Part shown: positions 36,301 to 43,519 of the stretch, piece after piece
How the letters are laid out: every line of letters starts with the position of its first letter
Numbering within the stretch: position 1 is the first letter of the stretch
Assembly: GCA_964423865.1 (NCBI GenBank)
Contig: CAYRGN010000001.1
Location: 1-64,000 of the forward strand
DNA: 64,000 bases
Direction: 5' to 3'
From: Leadbetterella sp964423865
GTDB taxonomy: Bacteria > Bacteroidota > Bacteroidia > Cytophagales > Spirosomataceae
Made by a program: the position numbers and the translations under genes
The notes under the pieces: model-generated
Told to the model about the DNA's origin: nothing
Seen by the model: the letters and a program-made list of their open reading frames with translations, nothing else
The model's database searches: none

Positions 36301-36615
36301 TCAAATGTACGGAATAAAATTCCAAAATCTTCTTGTTTTGAGATACTCCGGGTTGTGGTCATTCGTATAGGCCTCGCGCTCAAAACCGATGGCATGGTAG
36401 GCTTGGTTTGCGTCTTTGCAGCGTATCCATTTCCAGGTCCACTCCATAATATACCAGATATAGAAAGGAATAACCAGCATTTCAAGTTGTTGGCGCAGGT
36501 GGATACGTTCGTGAATCAGCAGCTTAGACGAGGGGTTTTTACTCCTCACCAGCACAAAAGGCCACAAAGCAATGCCTTCAATTTTCCTGAAATTAATGCC
36601 GCGGATGATGATCAT
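36301..36615 (-). CDS. Small protein with HExxH-like motif
   Basis: A 104-residue protein of unknown function. It contains 'HERIHLRQQ' near residue 40, an H-E-x-x-H motif as in zinc peptidases, followed by a hydrophobic segment ('MLVIPFYIWYIMEW') and an acidic-aromatic tail with 'AYHAIGFEREAY' that could supply a third metal ligand. It is too short for a known protease fold. The composition and position directly upstream of aroQ make it a credible gene. Its 3' end overlaps the aroQ -7 element. Confidence 0.7.
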   Translation of the reverse strand: MIIIRGINFRKIEGIALWPFVLVRSKNPSSKLLIHERIHLRQQLEMLVIPFYIWYIMEWTWKWIRCKDANQAYHAIGFEREAYTNDHNPEYLKTRRFWNFIPYI

Positions 36616-36616
36616 G

Positions 36617-36890
36617 GTAGTTCCGAGTTTCGAGTTCCGAGTTCTGAGTAGTGAGTATTGAGTAGTTTCGAGTGCTTAGTTCCGAGTAGCGCCCTTCGAG
36701 AGCTTCGCTCGCAAACTTCGCACTCTCGTGCTTGTTTGTGCTCGGGGTGCCCCTCGACTACGCTCGGGGTGACAAAGGCGATTGCTACCTGTCAGTTCGA
36801 GCGTAGTCGAGAACCGAGTCGAGAGCCAGATTGTCCGTAATTCGTAATTTTTAATTCGTAATTTTTAATTCGTAATTGATTCTCGTAATT
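36617..36890. repeat. Composite repeat region: heptads, hairpin elements, heptads
   Basis: Left: GAGTTCC/GAGTAGT-type heptads (36618-36690). Centre: 'CCCTCGACTACGCTCGGGGT' near 36751 and 'AGTTCGAGCGTAGTCGAGAA' near 36796, an inverted pair of the dispersed TCGAGCGTAGTCGA family. Right: AATTCGT/AATTTTT heptads (about 36838-36880). No gene is present. Confidence 0.85.
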
Positions 36891-36891
36891 G

Positions 36892-37929
36892 TCAGTCGCC
36901 TTCGTCCTTATAAATCCCGATAAAGACTTTCCCTTCCGTATCAATAGACGCCCGGTACATGCCTTCCGAATTGAAGGGCAGGGCGATATTTCCGTTTTTA
37001 TCTACCGCTATCACGCCGCCTTCGCCGCCCTGCTGCACCAGTTTGTGCATGACCACCTCGTCGGCAGCCTGTTTCAGGGTAAGGTTTTTGTATTCCATGA
37101 GGGCGGAGATATCGTAGGCTACTACGGACCGGATGAAGTACTCGCCGTGGCCGGTGGCTGACACGGCGCAGGTGGTGTTGTTGGCGTACGTGCCGGCGCC
37201 GATGATGGGCGCATCGCCTACGCGGTTCCAGCGTTTGTTGGTCATTCCGCCGGTGGAGGTGGCCGCGGCCAGGTTACCTTGGCGGTCGAGGGCCACGGCC
37301 CCAACCGTGCCGAATTTTTTTCCTTCATCGAAGATCAGGTAGCCGGTTTTGGGCGCCGTTTTCCGAAGGGTATCGGCGTGGTCGAGCTCGGTTTTGTCTT
37401 CTTTCAGGGCGCGTTGCAGTCCTTGCCAGCGTTTTTCTGTATAGAAGTAAAAGGGGTCTACAATGGCTTCGCCCTGTTCTGCGGCGAATTCTTCCGCCCC
37501 TTTGCCGGTCAGCATCACGTGCACGGAATTTTCCATGACTTTCCGGGCGGTACGTATGGGATTCCGGATGGTGCTGACCCCGGCGATGGCCCCGGCCGAC
37601 AGCGTGGCGCCGTTCATAATGGCCGCATCCATTTCATTTTTGCCTTCGTGTGTAAAAACAGCCCCTTTGCCCGCATTAAATAGAGGGTTATCCTCCATGG
37701 CCATAACGGCCGCTTCTACTGCGTCGAGGCTGCTTCCCCCGCTTTGCAGCACTGCGTAGCCCTTTTGGAGGGCTTGGGTAAGGCCTTCGCGGTAGGCTTT
37801 TTCCATCTCAGCGCTCATGTTATTACGGGTAATGGTACCCGCACCTCCGTGGATAGCAATGGCGGTTTTTCCCTGTCCCCAGGCGCTGAGGGAGAGGGTC
37901 AAGAGGAGAGAGATCAGTAGTCTGTTCAT
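36892..37929 (-). CDS. Exported isoaspartyl peptidase/L-asparaginase (Ntn hydrolase)
   Basis: A 345-residue plant-type asparaginase precursor. Autocleavage before Thr208 in 'KKFGTVGAVALD' would give alpha and beta subunits. 'IHGGAGT' at residue 26 and 'DNPLFNAGKGAVF' near 80 bind substrate, and 'LAAATSTGGMTNKRWNRVGD' follows the nucleophile. A signal peptide (1-19, ends SAWGQ) indicates export, as in the periplasmic asparaginase/glycosylasparaginase members. It should remove asparagine or isoaspartyl residues from peptides. It is monocistronic in a repeat-rich gap. Confidence 0.92.
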   Translation of the reverse strand: MNRLLISLLLTLSLSAWGQGKTAIAIHGGAGTITRNNMSAEMEKAYREGLTQALQKGYAVLQSGGSSLDAVEAAVMAMEDNPLFNAGKGAVFTHEGKNEMDAAIMNGATLSAGAIAGVSTIRNPIRTARKVMENSVHVMLTGKGAEEFAAEQGEAIVDPFYFYTEKRWQGLQRALKEDKTELDHADTLRKTAPKTGYLIFDEGKKFGTVGAVALDRQGNLAAATSTGGMTNKRWNRVGDAPIIGAGTYANNTTCAVSATGHGEYFIRSVVAYDISALMEYKNLTLKQAADEVVMHKLVQQGGEGGVIAVDKNGNIALPFNSEGMYRASIDTEGKVFIGIYKDEGD

Positions 37930-37966
37930 GGGTATAGGTTAGTTCTGAGTTCTTGTTCAGGCCGTT

Positions 37967-38377
37967 TTACTTCAGGCCGTCTCGTATGGCGGCTTCAAGG
38001 ACATCGATAGGGATATCATCTAATTTCCTGAACTTGATGCAATACCCCGTGACGGTTGCTTTGCCCAGGATTTTCGAATAGGTATCGGGCAAATACGTTT
38101 TGTCTTCCAGCCCCATGATGTACACCGAAATGCCGGTAGAGTTGGCGCTGATACCAATTTGATACAACTCTTTGGTTTTTCCATCCGCGTATTTCCGGGT
38201 TTGGGTTCCGTACCCGATCTGGGGATTCGACACTACTTTTCCGGTTTCGTCTTTTCCGTCCAGGAACCATAACCTGTCGCCCGGCATCATTTGGAGGATA
38301 CGCGCATGCAAAGCCTCCATGTCGGCGCGCCGGGCATCGGGCAGACTGCTAAGATACGATTGGATCAGTATATTCAT
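37967..38377 (-). CDS. DUF1801 domain protein
   Basis: A 136-residue cytosolic protein of the YdhG/DUF1801 type: 'LQMMPGDRLWFLDG', 'NPQIGYGTQTRKYADGKTKE' and 'YCIKFRKLDDIPIDVLEAAI' follow the family pattern. These proteins share a fold with the frataxin-like group, and their function is unknown. ATG 38377 is preferred to 38437, whose extra 20 residues are cysteine-rich and unlike the family. Confidence 0.8.
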   Translation of the reverse strand: MNILIQSYLSSLPDARRADMEALHARILQMMPGDRLWFLDGKDETGKVVSNPQIGYGTQTRKYADGKTKELYQIGISANSTGISVYIMGLEDKTYLPDTYSKILGKATVTGYCIKFRKLDDIPIDVLEAAIRDGLK

Positions 38378-38500
38378 AACGGCCTGATGAGGGTTACACT
38401 GACAGGTATGCGGACCACACCCCGGTATTTCCCCCATTCTTTACAAGCAAATTCAGGCGGTTATGGTTCATTTTAGGGGTATTTTTTTGATAGCTCACAG

Positions 38501-39088
38501 CTATTTCTTTGAAAATTTATTTTCAAGTTTTAGTAGCCAGTTTTCTCTTCTTTCCCGGCTGACTGATTTTACGGAAGCAAAGCTTATCCATTGAAGGTTT
38601 TTGTAACCCATGGTTTTGAAGACGCTTCTCAGCATTGCTTTCCTGATCAAATTCCCCACGAGTAGGGAATACATGATTTGGGGTTTATTCATGGTAGTGA
38701 TAAGGGTGACACTTTTCAGATTGTTAAAAAGTGGTACCAATCCAAAGCCTCTGGGGTGGTGTTCATAGGCTACCCCCGGACCTAAAACTCTATCTACAAA
38801 ACCTTTGGTTGTGGCGGGCATCAAATCCCACCAGATTGGGAAAATAAAAATTAAATGATCTGCTTTTTCGAGACGGCTGTGGTAGTCTGTTACTTGCGGA
38901 TCAACAGGTTTGTGTTTTACGAAAGCCTCTAAATCGACCTTTGACATAACAGGATTGAATCTGTCATGGTCAAGGTGCATGAGGTCAATTTCATGACGGG
39001 CCTTTTGAAGTCCTTTTACGACTGCACTCAGGATGGCATTGCAGTAACTTCCTTCGTAAGGATGATTAAATACGATTACGGTTCTCAT
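38501..39088 (-). CDS. Flavodoxin-fold NAD(P)H quinone reductase
   Basis: A 195-residue flavoprotein of the flavodoxin_2 (NQO/KefF/MdaB) family, likely to reduce quinones or electrophiles with NAD(P)H using FAD or FMN. 'VIFNHPYEGSYCNAIL' is the phosphate-binding start, 'LIFIFPIWWDLMPATTKGFVDRV' the flavin-contacting core, and 'GLVPLFNNLKSVTLITT' the following strand. It lies 78 bases downstream of a Crp-type regulator gene on the same strand, so the two may be co-regulated. It is AT-richer than the neighbouring backbone genes. Confidence 0.87.
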   Translation of the reverse strand: MRTVIVFNHPYEGSYCNAILSAVVKGLQKARHEIDLMHLDHDRFNPVMSKVDLEAFVKHKPVDPQVTDYHSRLEKADHLIFIFPIWWDLMPATTKGFVDRVLGPGVAYEHHPRGFGLVPLFNNLKSVTLITTMNKPQIMYSLLVGNLIRKAMLRSVFKTMGYKNLQWISFASVKSVSRERRENWLLKLENKFSKK

Positions 39089-39166
39089 TTTTTACTGTTT
39101 AAATTTCAGTGCAAAATTGAGAAGTAAGAGAAGTGCGAAGCGATAACAATTGTAAAGAAATGGATT

Positions 39167-39709
39167 TTATTTCCTGTTTCGAATCCTGCTTAGCGAAACA
39201 GAAGTAATACCTAAATACGAAGCAATGTAATGTTGGGGAACCCGCTGAATAATATGAGGATATTGTTCAATTAATTCCTGGTAGCGTCTTTGGGGGCTAT
39301 TTTTAAGGAATGAATACAAAAGTTGCTGAGACTGGAAAAGTCGCCTGAATAAATGTTCTTCCAGTTCCGCTTTTAATTCAGGTGTAGTTTCGATCATATT
39401 TTGAAAGTCTTTTTGTGAAATTGTCTGCAAGATACAGGGTTCTAAACTTTCGATACTGTATAAGCTGGGTTGATTTGTCCGGAAGCTTTCAATAGAAGAG
39501 ACACTTTCGCCTTCAAAGAAAAATTGCGTTGTGATGTCTTTACCGTCATTCTCTACCCAGGTTCTCACACATCCTTTTTCTATAAAGAACATTATTTTTG
39601 ATACTTTTCCCTCTTGTAAAAGGATTGTTTTTCCTGGAACTTCCCGTTGTTTAAAATAAAGGCTGAATTTCTCCCAGGGGTTCGATTTTACCGTGATCTG
39701 TTTGTCCAT
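39167..39709 (-). CDS. Crp/Fnr-family transcription regulator
   Basis: A 180-residue regulator with an N-terminal cyclic-nucleotide-binding-like barrel (about 20-115, 'GKTILLQEGKVSKIMFFIEKG') and a short C-terminal helix-turn-helix ('VPQHYIASYLGITSVSLSRI'). The phosphate-binding cassette of true cAMP receptors is not evident, and there are no clustered cysteines of an Fnr. This short Bacteroidota branch often sits by oxidoreductase genes; here a quinone reductase follows. A TACATTTG -7 element at 39734-39727 ends 17 bases before the ATG. Confidence 0.88.
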   Translation of the reverse strand: MDKQITVKSNPWEKFSLYFKQREVPGKTILLQEGKVSKIMFFIEKGCVRTWVENDGKDITTQFFFEGESVSSIESFRTNQPSLYSIESLEPCILQTISQKDFQNMIETTPELKAELEEHLFRRLFQSQQLLYSFLKNSPQRRYQELIEQYPHIIQRVPQHYIASYLGITSVSLSRIRNRK

Positions 39710-39738
39710 AGCCCTGTTTTGACTCCCAAATGTACGAA

Positions 39739-39775
39739 TAAAAAAACCACCCTGCCGCGGGGCCGGGTGGTTTTT
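39739..39775 (-). terminator. Rho-independent terminator of the barrel gene
   Basis: CCACCC/GGGTGG stem with a GC-rich 12-base loop, flanked by an A-run on the left and T5 on the right, 18 bases past the stop of the barrel gene on the minus strand. The symmetric flanks would allow termination in either direction. Confidence 0.8.
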
Positions 39776-39792
39776 ATTGTCTTTGAAAAACT

Positions 39793-40398
39793 TTAAAGAA
39801 TACGGAGCCCCAGTGTCACCTGCCAGCCGTCCATTTTCTGGTTGAATTTTTCATCCTGGAAATGCTTGCTGGAAATGCTGCCGAGGCTGCCTTCCTTCCG
39901 CACGTCTACGTCCAGTTTACCGAAAGACAGGCCCGCACCCAGCTGGTAGCCGAAGGTGGCGTTTTTGAATGCTTCGTCTTCGGTCACTGTGGTGGCGACA
40001 TTCTTCAGGAAAGTATGCTCCTCTTTTAGCTTGAGGGTGGCCACGGGACCCGCGTTAATTCTCAGGAAATCGGCGAGTTTAAACCCGATCAGTACAGGGA
40101 CATCGATATTTTTTATTTTGATATCGTATGAAGTTCCCCCTAAGTCATCCATGATAGAGCCGTTTCTCTCGGTATAAAGTAGTTCAGGCTGGAGGTAAAC
40201 TCCCCCGCCGATCCGGGCAAACAGCCCGGCAGAAAAACCGGTCTTGCTGGCCAGGCTTTCCTTGTAGTTACTGCTGAGGTTTCCTTCATCCGTATGAATC
40301 TTGTTCAGGTTGATTCCTCCCTTGATTCCGAACCCGAACTGGGCGGAAGCGGCATGGGCAAAGAGTACAGTGGCCACTACTAAAAATAGTTTTTTCAT
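39793..40398 (-). CDS. PorT-family outer membrane beta-barrel protein
   Basis: A 201-residue exported barrel (signal peptide 1-19, ends ASAQF). 'GFGIKGGINLNKI' begins the barrel as in the outer-membrane-beta-barrel family 2 (PorT-like). Later strands include 'GFSAGLFARIGGGVYLQPELLY', 'NIDVPVLIGFKLADFLRINAGP' and 'TFGYQLGAGLSFGKLDVDV', and it ends 'GWQVTLGLRIL'. The function within the family varies and cannot be told here. It has its own terminator. Confidence 0.88.
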   Translation of the reverse strand: MKKLFLVVATVLFAHAASAQFGFGIKGGINLNKIHTDEGNLSSNYKESLASKTGFSAGLFARIGGGVYLQPELLYTERNGSIMDDLGGTSYDIKIKNIDVPVLIGFKLADFLRINAGPVATLKLKEEHTFLKNVATTVTEDEAFKNATFGYQLGAGLSFGKLDVDVRKEGSLGSISSKHFQDEKFNQKMDGWQVTLGLRIL

Positions 40399-40469
40399 GA
40401 TTCTATTGTTTGGTTGTTTACATTATGAAGTCCCGTTTAGAACGTATATTGCGGTTTAATATTTTATTT

Positions 40470-41837
40470 ATGGCAAAAGTTAAGACTTCGTATTTCTGTC
40501 AGAAATGCGGTTATAATTCCCCGAAATGGCTGGGCCGTTGTCCCTCCTGCGGAGAGTGGAATACCCTGGTAGAAGAAGTGATTTCTTCGGGAGAACCGGA
40601 GAAAGGGAGATGGAGGAGCGCGGAGTCTTCCGGCGCCAAACCCCGCCTGCTTTCCCAGATCAGCAAGGCAGAAAAGTACCGGATTATTACCGACGACGAA
40701 GAATTTAACCGGGTGCTGGGTGGCGGACTGGTGCCGGGTTCGCTCACCTTGATTGGAGGAGAACCGGGCATCGGTAAATCTACCCTGATGCTGCAACTGG
40801 CGCTGAGCCTGAAAGACTATAATGTACTCTATATTTCGGGGGAAGAAAGCGAGCAGCAGATCAAGATGCGGGCCGAACGACTGCCGGTGCACAGTGAACG
40901 CTGCTATGTGCTTACCGAGACCTCTACCGATCTGATATTTAAGCATATTGAAATGATTGAACCGGATGTGGTGGTGATCGACTCCATACAGACTCTGGTT
41001 TCGCCCCTGATTGAAAGCGGTGCGGGCAGTGTGTCTCAGGTAAAGGAATGTACGGGCGAGATCATGCGTTTCGCAAAGGAGTCGGATGTACCGGTGATCC
41101 TGATCGGGCATATCACCAAAGAGGGTTCCCTGGCGGGCCCCAAGGTGCTGGAACACATGGTCGATACGGTTTTGCAGTTTGAGGGCGACCGCTTCATGAC
41201 CTACCGCATCCTGCGTACCATCAAAAACCGTTTTGGCAATGCCTCCGAGCTCGGCATCTACGAGATGCTGTCGAACGGTCTCCGCCAGGTGAGCAATCCT
41301 TCTGAAATTCTGATCTCTGAGAAAACAGACCATCTCAGCGGGGTGGCCATTGCCGCCATGATCGAAGGCAACCGCCCCTTGCAGATTGAGATCCAGTCGC
41401 TGGTGAGTACGGCCAATTACGGCACGCCCCAGCGCAGTAGCAACGGCTTTGATCTGCGCCGGCTTCAGATGTTGCTGGCCGTGCTGGAGAAAAGAGGGGG
41501 CTTCCGCCTGGGTACGCAAGATGTTTTCCTGAATGTGGCCGGCGGACTGAAGGTAGACGACCCGGCCATTGACCTGGCGGTGTGTTGCAGCATTGTATCT
41601 TCGTACGAAGACCTGGCCATTCCCCATTCGGTCTGTTTTAGCGCGGAAGTGGGCCTGGGAGGAGAAGTTCGCCCGGTAAGCCGTATAGAAGCCCGTATTT
41701 CCGAAGCCGCCAAGCTGGGTTTTGAGAAAATTTTTGTTTTCCGAAACAGCCTGAAGGGCGTCAATCCCGATAACTTCGGTATCGCTATCCGTGGGGTAGG
41801 GAAGCTGGAGGAGGTGTTTTCGGAGTTATTCGGATAA
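40470..41837 (+). CDS. radA: DNA repair protein RadA
   Basis: A 455-residue branch-migration ATPase of homologous recombination. N-terminal zinc finger 'CQKCGYNSPKWLGRCPSCGEW' (residues 10-30), Walker A 'GGEPGIGKST' near residue 97, RadA-specific 'KNRFGNASELG' near 253, and a C-terminal Lon-protease-like domain without the catalytic serine. ATG 40470 gives the standard MAKVKTSYFCQKCG start; the upstream ATG at 40410 would add 20 residues that are not family-like. Confidence 0.97.
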   Translation: MAKVKTSYFCQKCGYNSPKWLGRCPSCGEWNTLVEEVISSGEPEKGRWRSAESSGAKPRLLSQISKAEKYRIITDDEEFNRVLGGGLVPGSLTLIGGEPGIGKSTLMLQLALSLKDYNVLYISGEESEQQIKMRAERLPVHSERCYVLTETSTDLIFKHIEMIEPDVVVIDSIQTLVSPLIESGAGSVSQVKECTGEIMRFAKESDVPVILIGHITKEGSLAGPKVLEHMVDTVLQFEGDRFMTYRILRTIKNRFGNASELGIYEMLSNGLRQVSNPSEILISEKTDHLSGVAIAAMIEGNRPLQIEIQSLVSTANYGTPQRSSNGFDLRRLQMLLAVLEKRGGFRLGTQDVFLNVAGGLKVDDPAIDLAVCCSIVSSYEDLAIPHSVCFSAEVGLGGEVRPVSRIEARISEAAKLGFEKIFVFRNSLKGVNPDNFGIAIRGVGKLEEVFSELFG

Positions 41838-41872
41838 GTAAAGTTTAATAAAATATTGTATTTTTTATAAAA

Positions 41873-41906
41873 TTTGGGATAATATTCATAAAAAAGAATA
41901 AATTTG
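41873..41906 (+). promoter_or_regulatory. Promoter of the small membrane protein gene
   Basis: -33 TTTG at 41873-41876 and -7 TAAATTTG at 41899-41906, start-to-start spacing 26 nt, a perfect Bacteroidota promoter. It leaves a leader of about 65 bases. Confidence 0.7.
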
Positions 41907-41974
41907 CTTCTGCATCTCCTTGTAGGATAGGCATTTCGCAGTATATTATTTGTTCATCTTTAACCCTAACTATT

Positions 41975-42388
41975 ATGAATGTTAACAAAATTCTTACTTC
42001 TGGTGTAGTGGCGGGAGTATTTTCGTTTTTCTTAGGCTGGCTGTTTTTTGGGATTTTATTAAGTGATGTTATGCCTCAGGGCCCCACCGGTCTCATGCGT
42101 TCTGAATCTGACTTTATCTGGTGGGCGATGGTAGTTTCTAACATTGCATCCGGTCTTTTGCTGGCTTATATTTTTGTACAATGGGCCAGTATTTCTACCT
42201 GGAAGACAGGAATACAGGCGGGTGCTATTATTGGCGGACTGGTATGCCTGTCGATGGCTACATCCATGTATGCTTTATCCAACATATATGCCAATGTAAC
42301 TGAAGTGGTAACGGATGTGGTGGCTAATACAGTTTATTACGGAATAGTCGGGGCTTTTCTCGGCTGGTGGCTGGGCTGGAGAAAATAA
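41975..42388 (+). CDS. Small four-helix integral membrane protein
   Basis: A 137-residue protein with about four transmembrane helices: 'GVVAGVFSFFLGWLFFGILL', 'MVVSNIASGLLLAYIFVQW', 'GAIIGGLVCLSMATSMYAL' and 'YYGIVGAFLGWWLGWRK'. It resembles DUF1761-type membrane proteins in size and glycine-rich helix packing, though I do not assign it. It has a strong promoter of its own. The function is unknown. Confidence 0.8.
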   Translation: MNVNKILTSGVVAGVFSFFLGWLFFGILLSDVMPQGPTGLMRSESDFIWWAMVVSNIASGLLLAYIFVQWASISTWKTGIQAGAIIGGLVCLSMATSMYALSNIYANVTEVVTDVVANTVYYGIVGAFLGWWLGWRK

Positions 42389-42641
42389 GCCATCGGATTT
42401 CATGTACCACTTTGCCGTATTGCAAAAGTGGGTGAGATAGGCGAATACCGTTTCAATCGACGCATGGATTGAAACGGTATCCTCTTTGCCTATACTTCTT
42501 TGCAAGTATCCATAACGATTCATTTGGATGAAATAACCGGAGTCGTACATTTGTGTTCGGAAGCGGCGCCGGTGCCATGGATCTCCCATGCTGCGCTGAT
42601 CTGAGGCTTAATCGTTAGTTTTACAAATTGTTTCCGGAAAG
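42389..42641. other. Hairpin-rich gap with possible gene fragments
   Basis: Three inverted repeats lie in a row: CCACTTTGC/GCAAAAGTGG (about 42407-42431); a perfect 14-bp ATACCGTTTCAATC/GATTGAAACGGTAT (42445-42480) inside outer ATAGGC/GCCTAT arms; and ATACTT/AAGTAT (42492-42509). On the minus strand the same bases read 'VSIHASIETVFAYLTHF', which resembles the start of an SRPBCC/polyketide-cyclase domain. On the plus strand 42504-42603 is an open tail ending in TGA. The fragments suggest decay; none is an intact gene. Confidence 0.4.
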
Positions 42642-42785
42642 ATGAAGAAAAACATCCTCGTGATTTACTACACGCAGTCGGGCCAGCTGAAAGAGATCGC
42701 TGATCGCCTGGTGGAACCTTTGGAAGGCTGTAACGTGGTTTTTCATGAAATACGGATGAAGGATGATTTTCTTTCGCCCTCTTAA
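42642..42785 (+). pseudogene. darA: Truncated DarA-like N-terminus (dialkylresorcinol enzyme)
   Basis: An open frame of 47 codons encodes 'MKKNILVIYYTQSGQLKEIA' and ends '...HEIRMKDDFLSPS'. From memory, the flavodoxin-like start with 'VIYYTQSGQL' is how Bacteroidota DarA proteins begin, but those are about 300 residues long. DarA with DarB makes the dialkylresorcinol that is esterified to an aryl polyene in flexirubins. The frame stops 13 bases before the dehydratase gene, so the rest of darA (and perhaps darB) appears deleted. A functional 47-residue peptide is unlikely because only one of the five flavodoxin strands remains. Confidence 0.6.
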
Positions 42786-42798
42786 CCGTGGTGAGTAC

Positions 42799-43248
42799 AT
42801 GATCAACGTTGCCGAGTTATTGCCCCAGAAGTATCCTTTCGTAATGATGGATACCCTTATTGATTACACGCCCTCGGGCCTTCGGTCGGGGTATACGATT
42901 CAGGCCGGAGATATTTTTGTCGACGAAGGGGTTTTCATGGAAGGTGGAATTGTAGAACACATGGCCCAGTCTGTGGCCCTGCATACGGGTTATGCGTATT
43001 ACCTGAGAAATGAGCCCGCGCCTATGGGTTATCTCGGTTCCATCAGTCATGTTTCGCTGTACCGTTTACCCGCGGTGGGCGAAACCCTCACTACCCGGGT
43101 AGAAATTCTCCAGGAATTTATGGGGATTACCCTGGTAGAGGTAGAAACTTTTGTAGAAGACCTGCCGGTGGCGTCCGGGAAGATGAAAACCATACTGGCG
43201 CCCGTACCCAAAACACCGTTAAAACTTAAAGCCGAAGTTAGTGCTTAA
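42799..43248 (+). CDS. Hotdog-fold 3-hydroxyacyl-ACP dehydratase, Glu half
   Basis: A 149-residue hotdog protein that should dehydrate 3-hydroxyacyl-ACP during polyene extension. The central helix reads 'FMEGGIVEHMAQSVALHTGY', matching FabZ 'PGVLIVEALAQ' and keeping the catalytic Glu (Glu54). The HFPG histidine of FabZ is missing; the loop is 'DIFVDEGVFMEGG'. The second dehydratase in this cluster (49276-49650) shows the opposite pattern, so the two may form one active heterodimer, as I recall for the ApeI/ApeP pair of aryl polyene clusters. ATG 42799 gives 'MINVAELLPQKYPF'; ATG 42763 would overlap the darA fragment and adds non-family residues. Confidence 0.8.
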   Translation: MINVAELLPQKYPFVMMDTLIDYTPSGLRSGYTIQAGDIFVDEGVFMEGGIVEHMAQSVALHTGYAYYLRNEPAPMGYLGSISHVSLYRLPAVGETLTTRVEILQEFMGITLVEVETFVEDLPVASGKMKTILAPVPKTPLKLKAEVSA

Positions 43249-43465
43249 CTGCACGGTTCCTCACCAAATTCAGTACCGCTGCTGGGAATGTACCACTCTC
43301 CGATATTCAGTTCTTTCTGACCGTGCAGGGCCGCACCAGGTAGAAGTCAGGATAACCGCTCCAGGATCTTGTACATGCCGTAGGTCTTTGCTCCGGGACG
43401 CTGTACGGTGAACAGGCTGTCCCGATTTGCTAATTTAAGAACTTTTCAGGAAACCGGGTGTGACA
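43249..43465. other. Gap with coding-like minus-strand residue
   Basis: No intact gene. The minus strand reads 'DSLFTVQRPGAKTYGMYKIL' and, after a stop, 'ELNIGEWYIPSSGTEFGEE', which look protein-like but match nothing I recognise. It may be the remains of a deleted gene or chance. Confidence 0.25.
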
Positions 43466-43500
43466 ATTGAGCCCGGGTTGCCTTATTTCTGCTAAATTTG
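43466..43500 (+). promoter_or_regulatory. Promoter of the ketosynthase operon
   Basis: ATTG at 43466-43469 and TAAATTTG at 43493-43500, 27 nt apart, 19 bases before the ketosynthase ATG. It would drive the tightly overlapping genes to about 49036. Confidence 0.55.
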
Positions 43501-43519
43501 CGTACTTCAAACGGCGCAC

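Noticed and set aside
42275..42589. Intact 104-residue minus-strand gene
   Set aside because: It overlaps the 3' end of a real membrane protein gene and only a short inner stretch is SRPBCC-like. Treated as a fragment.
42642..42785. Functional 47-residue peptide gene
   Set aside because: It contains just the first part of a flavodoxin-like fold; truncation is the simpler reading.
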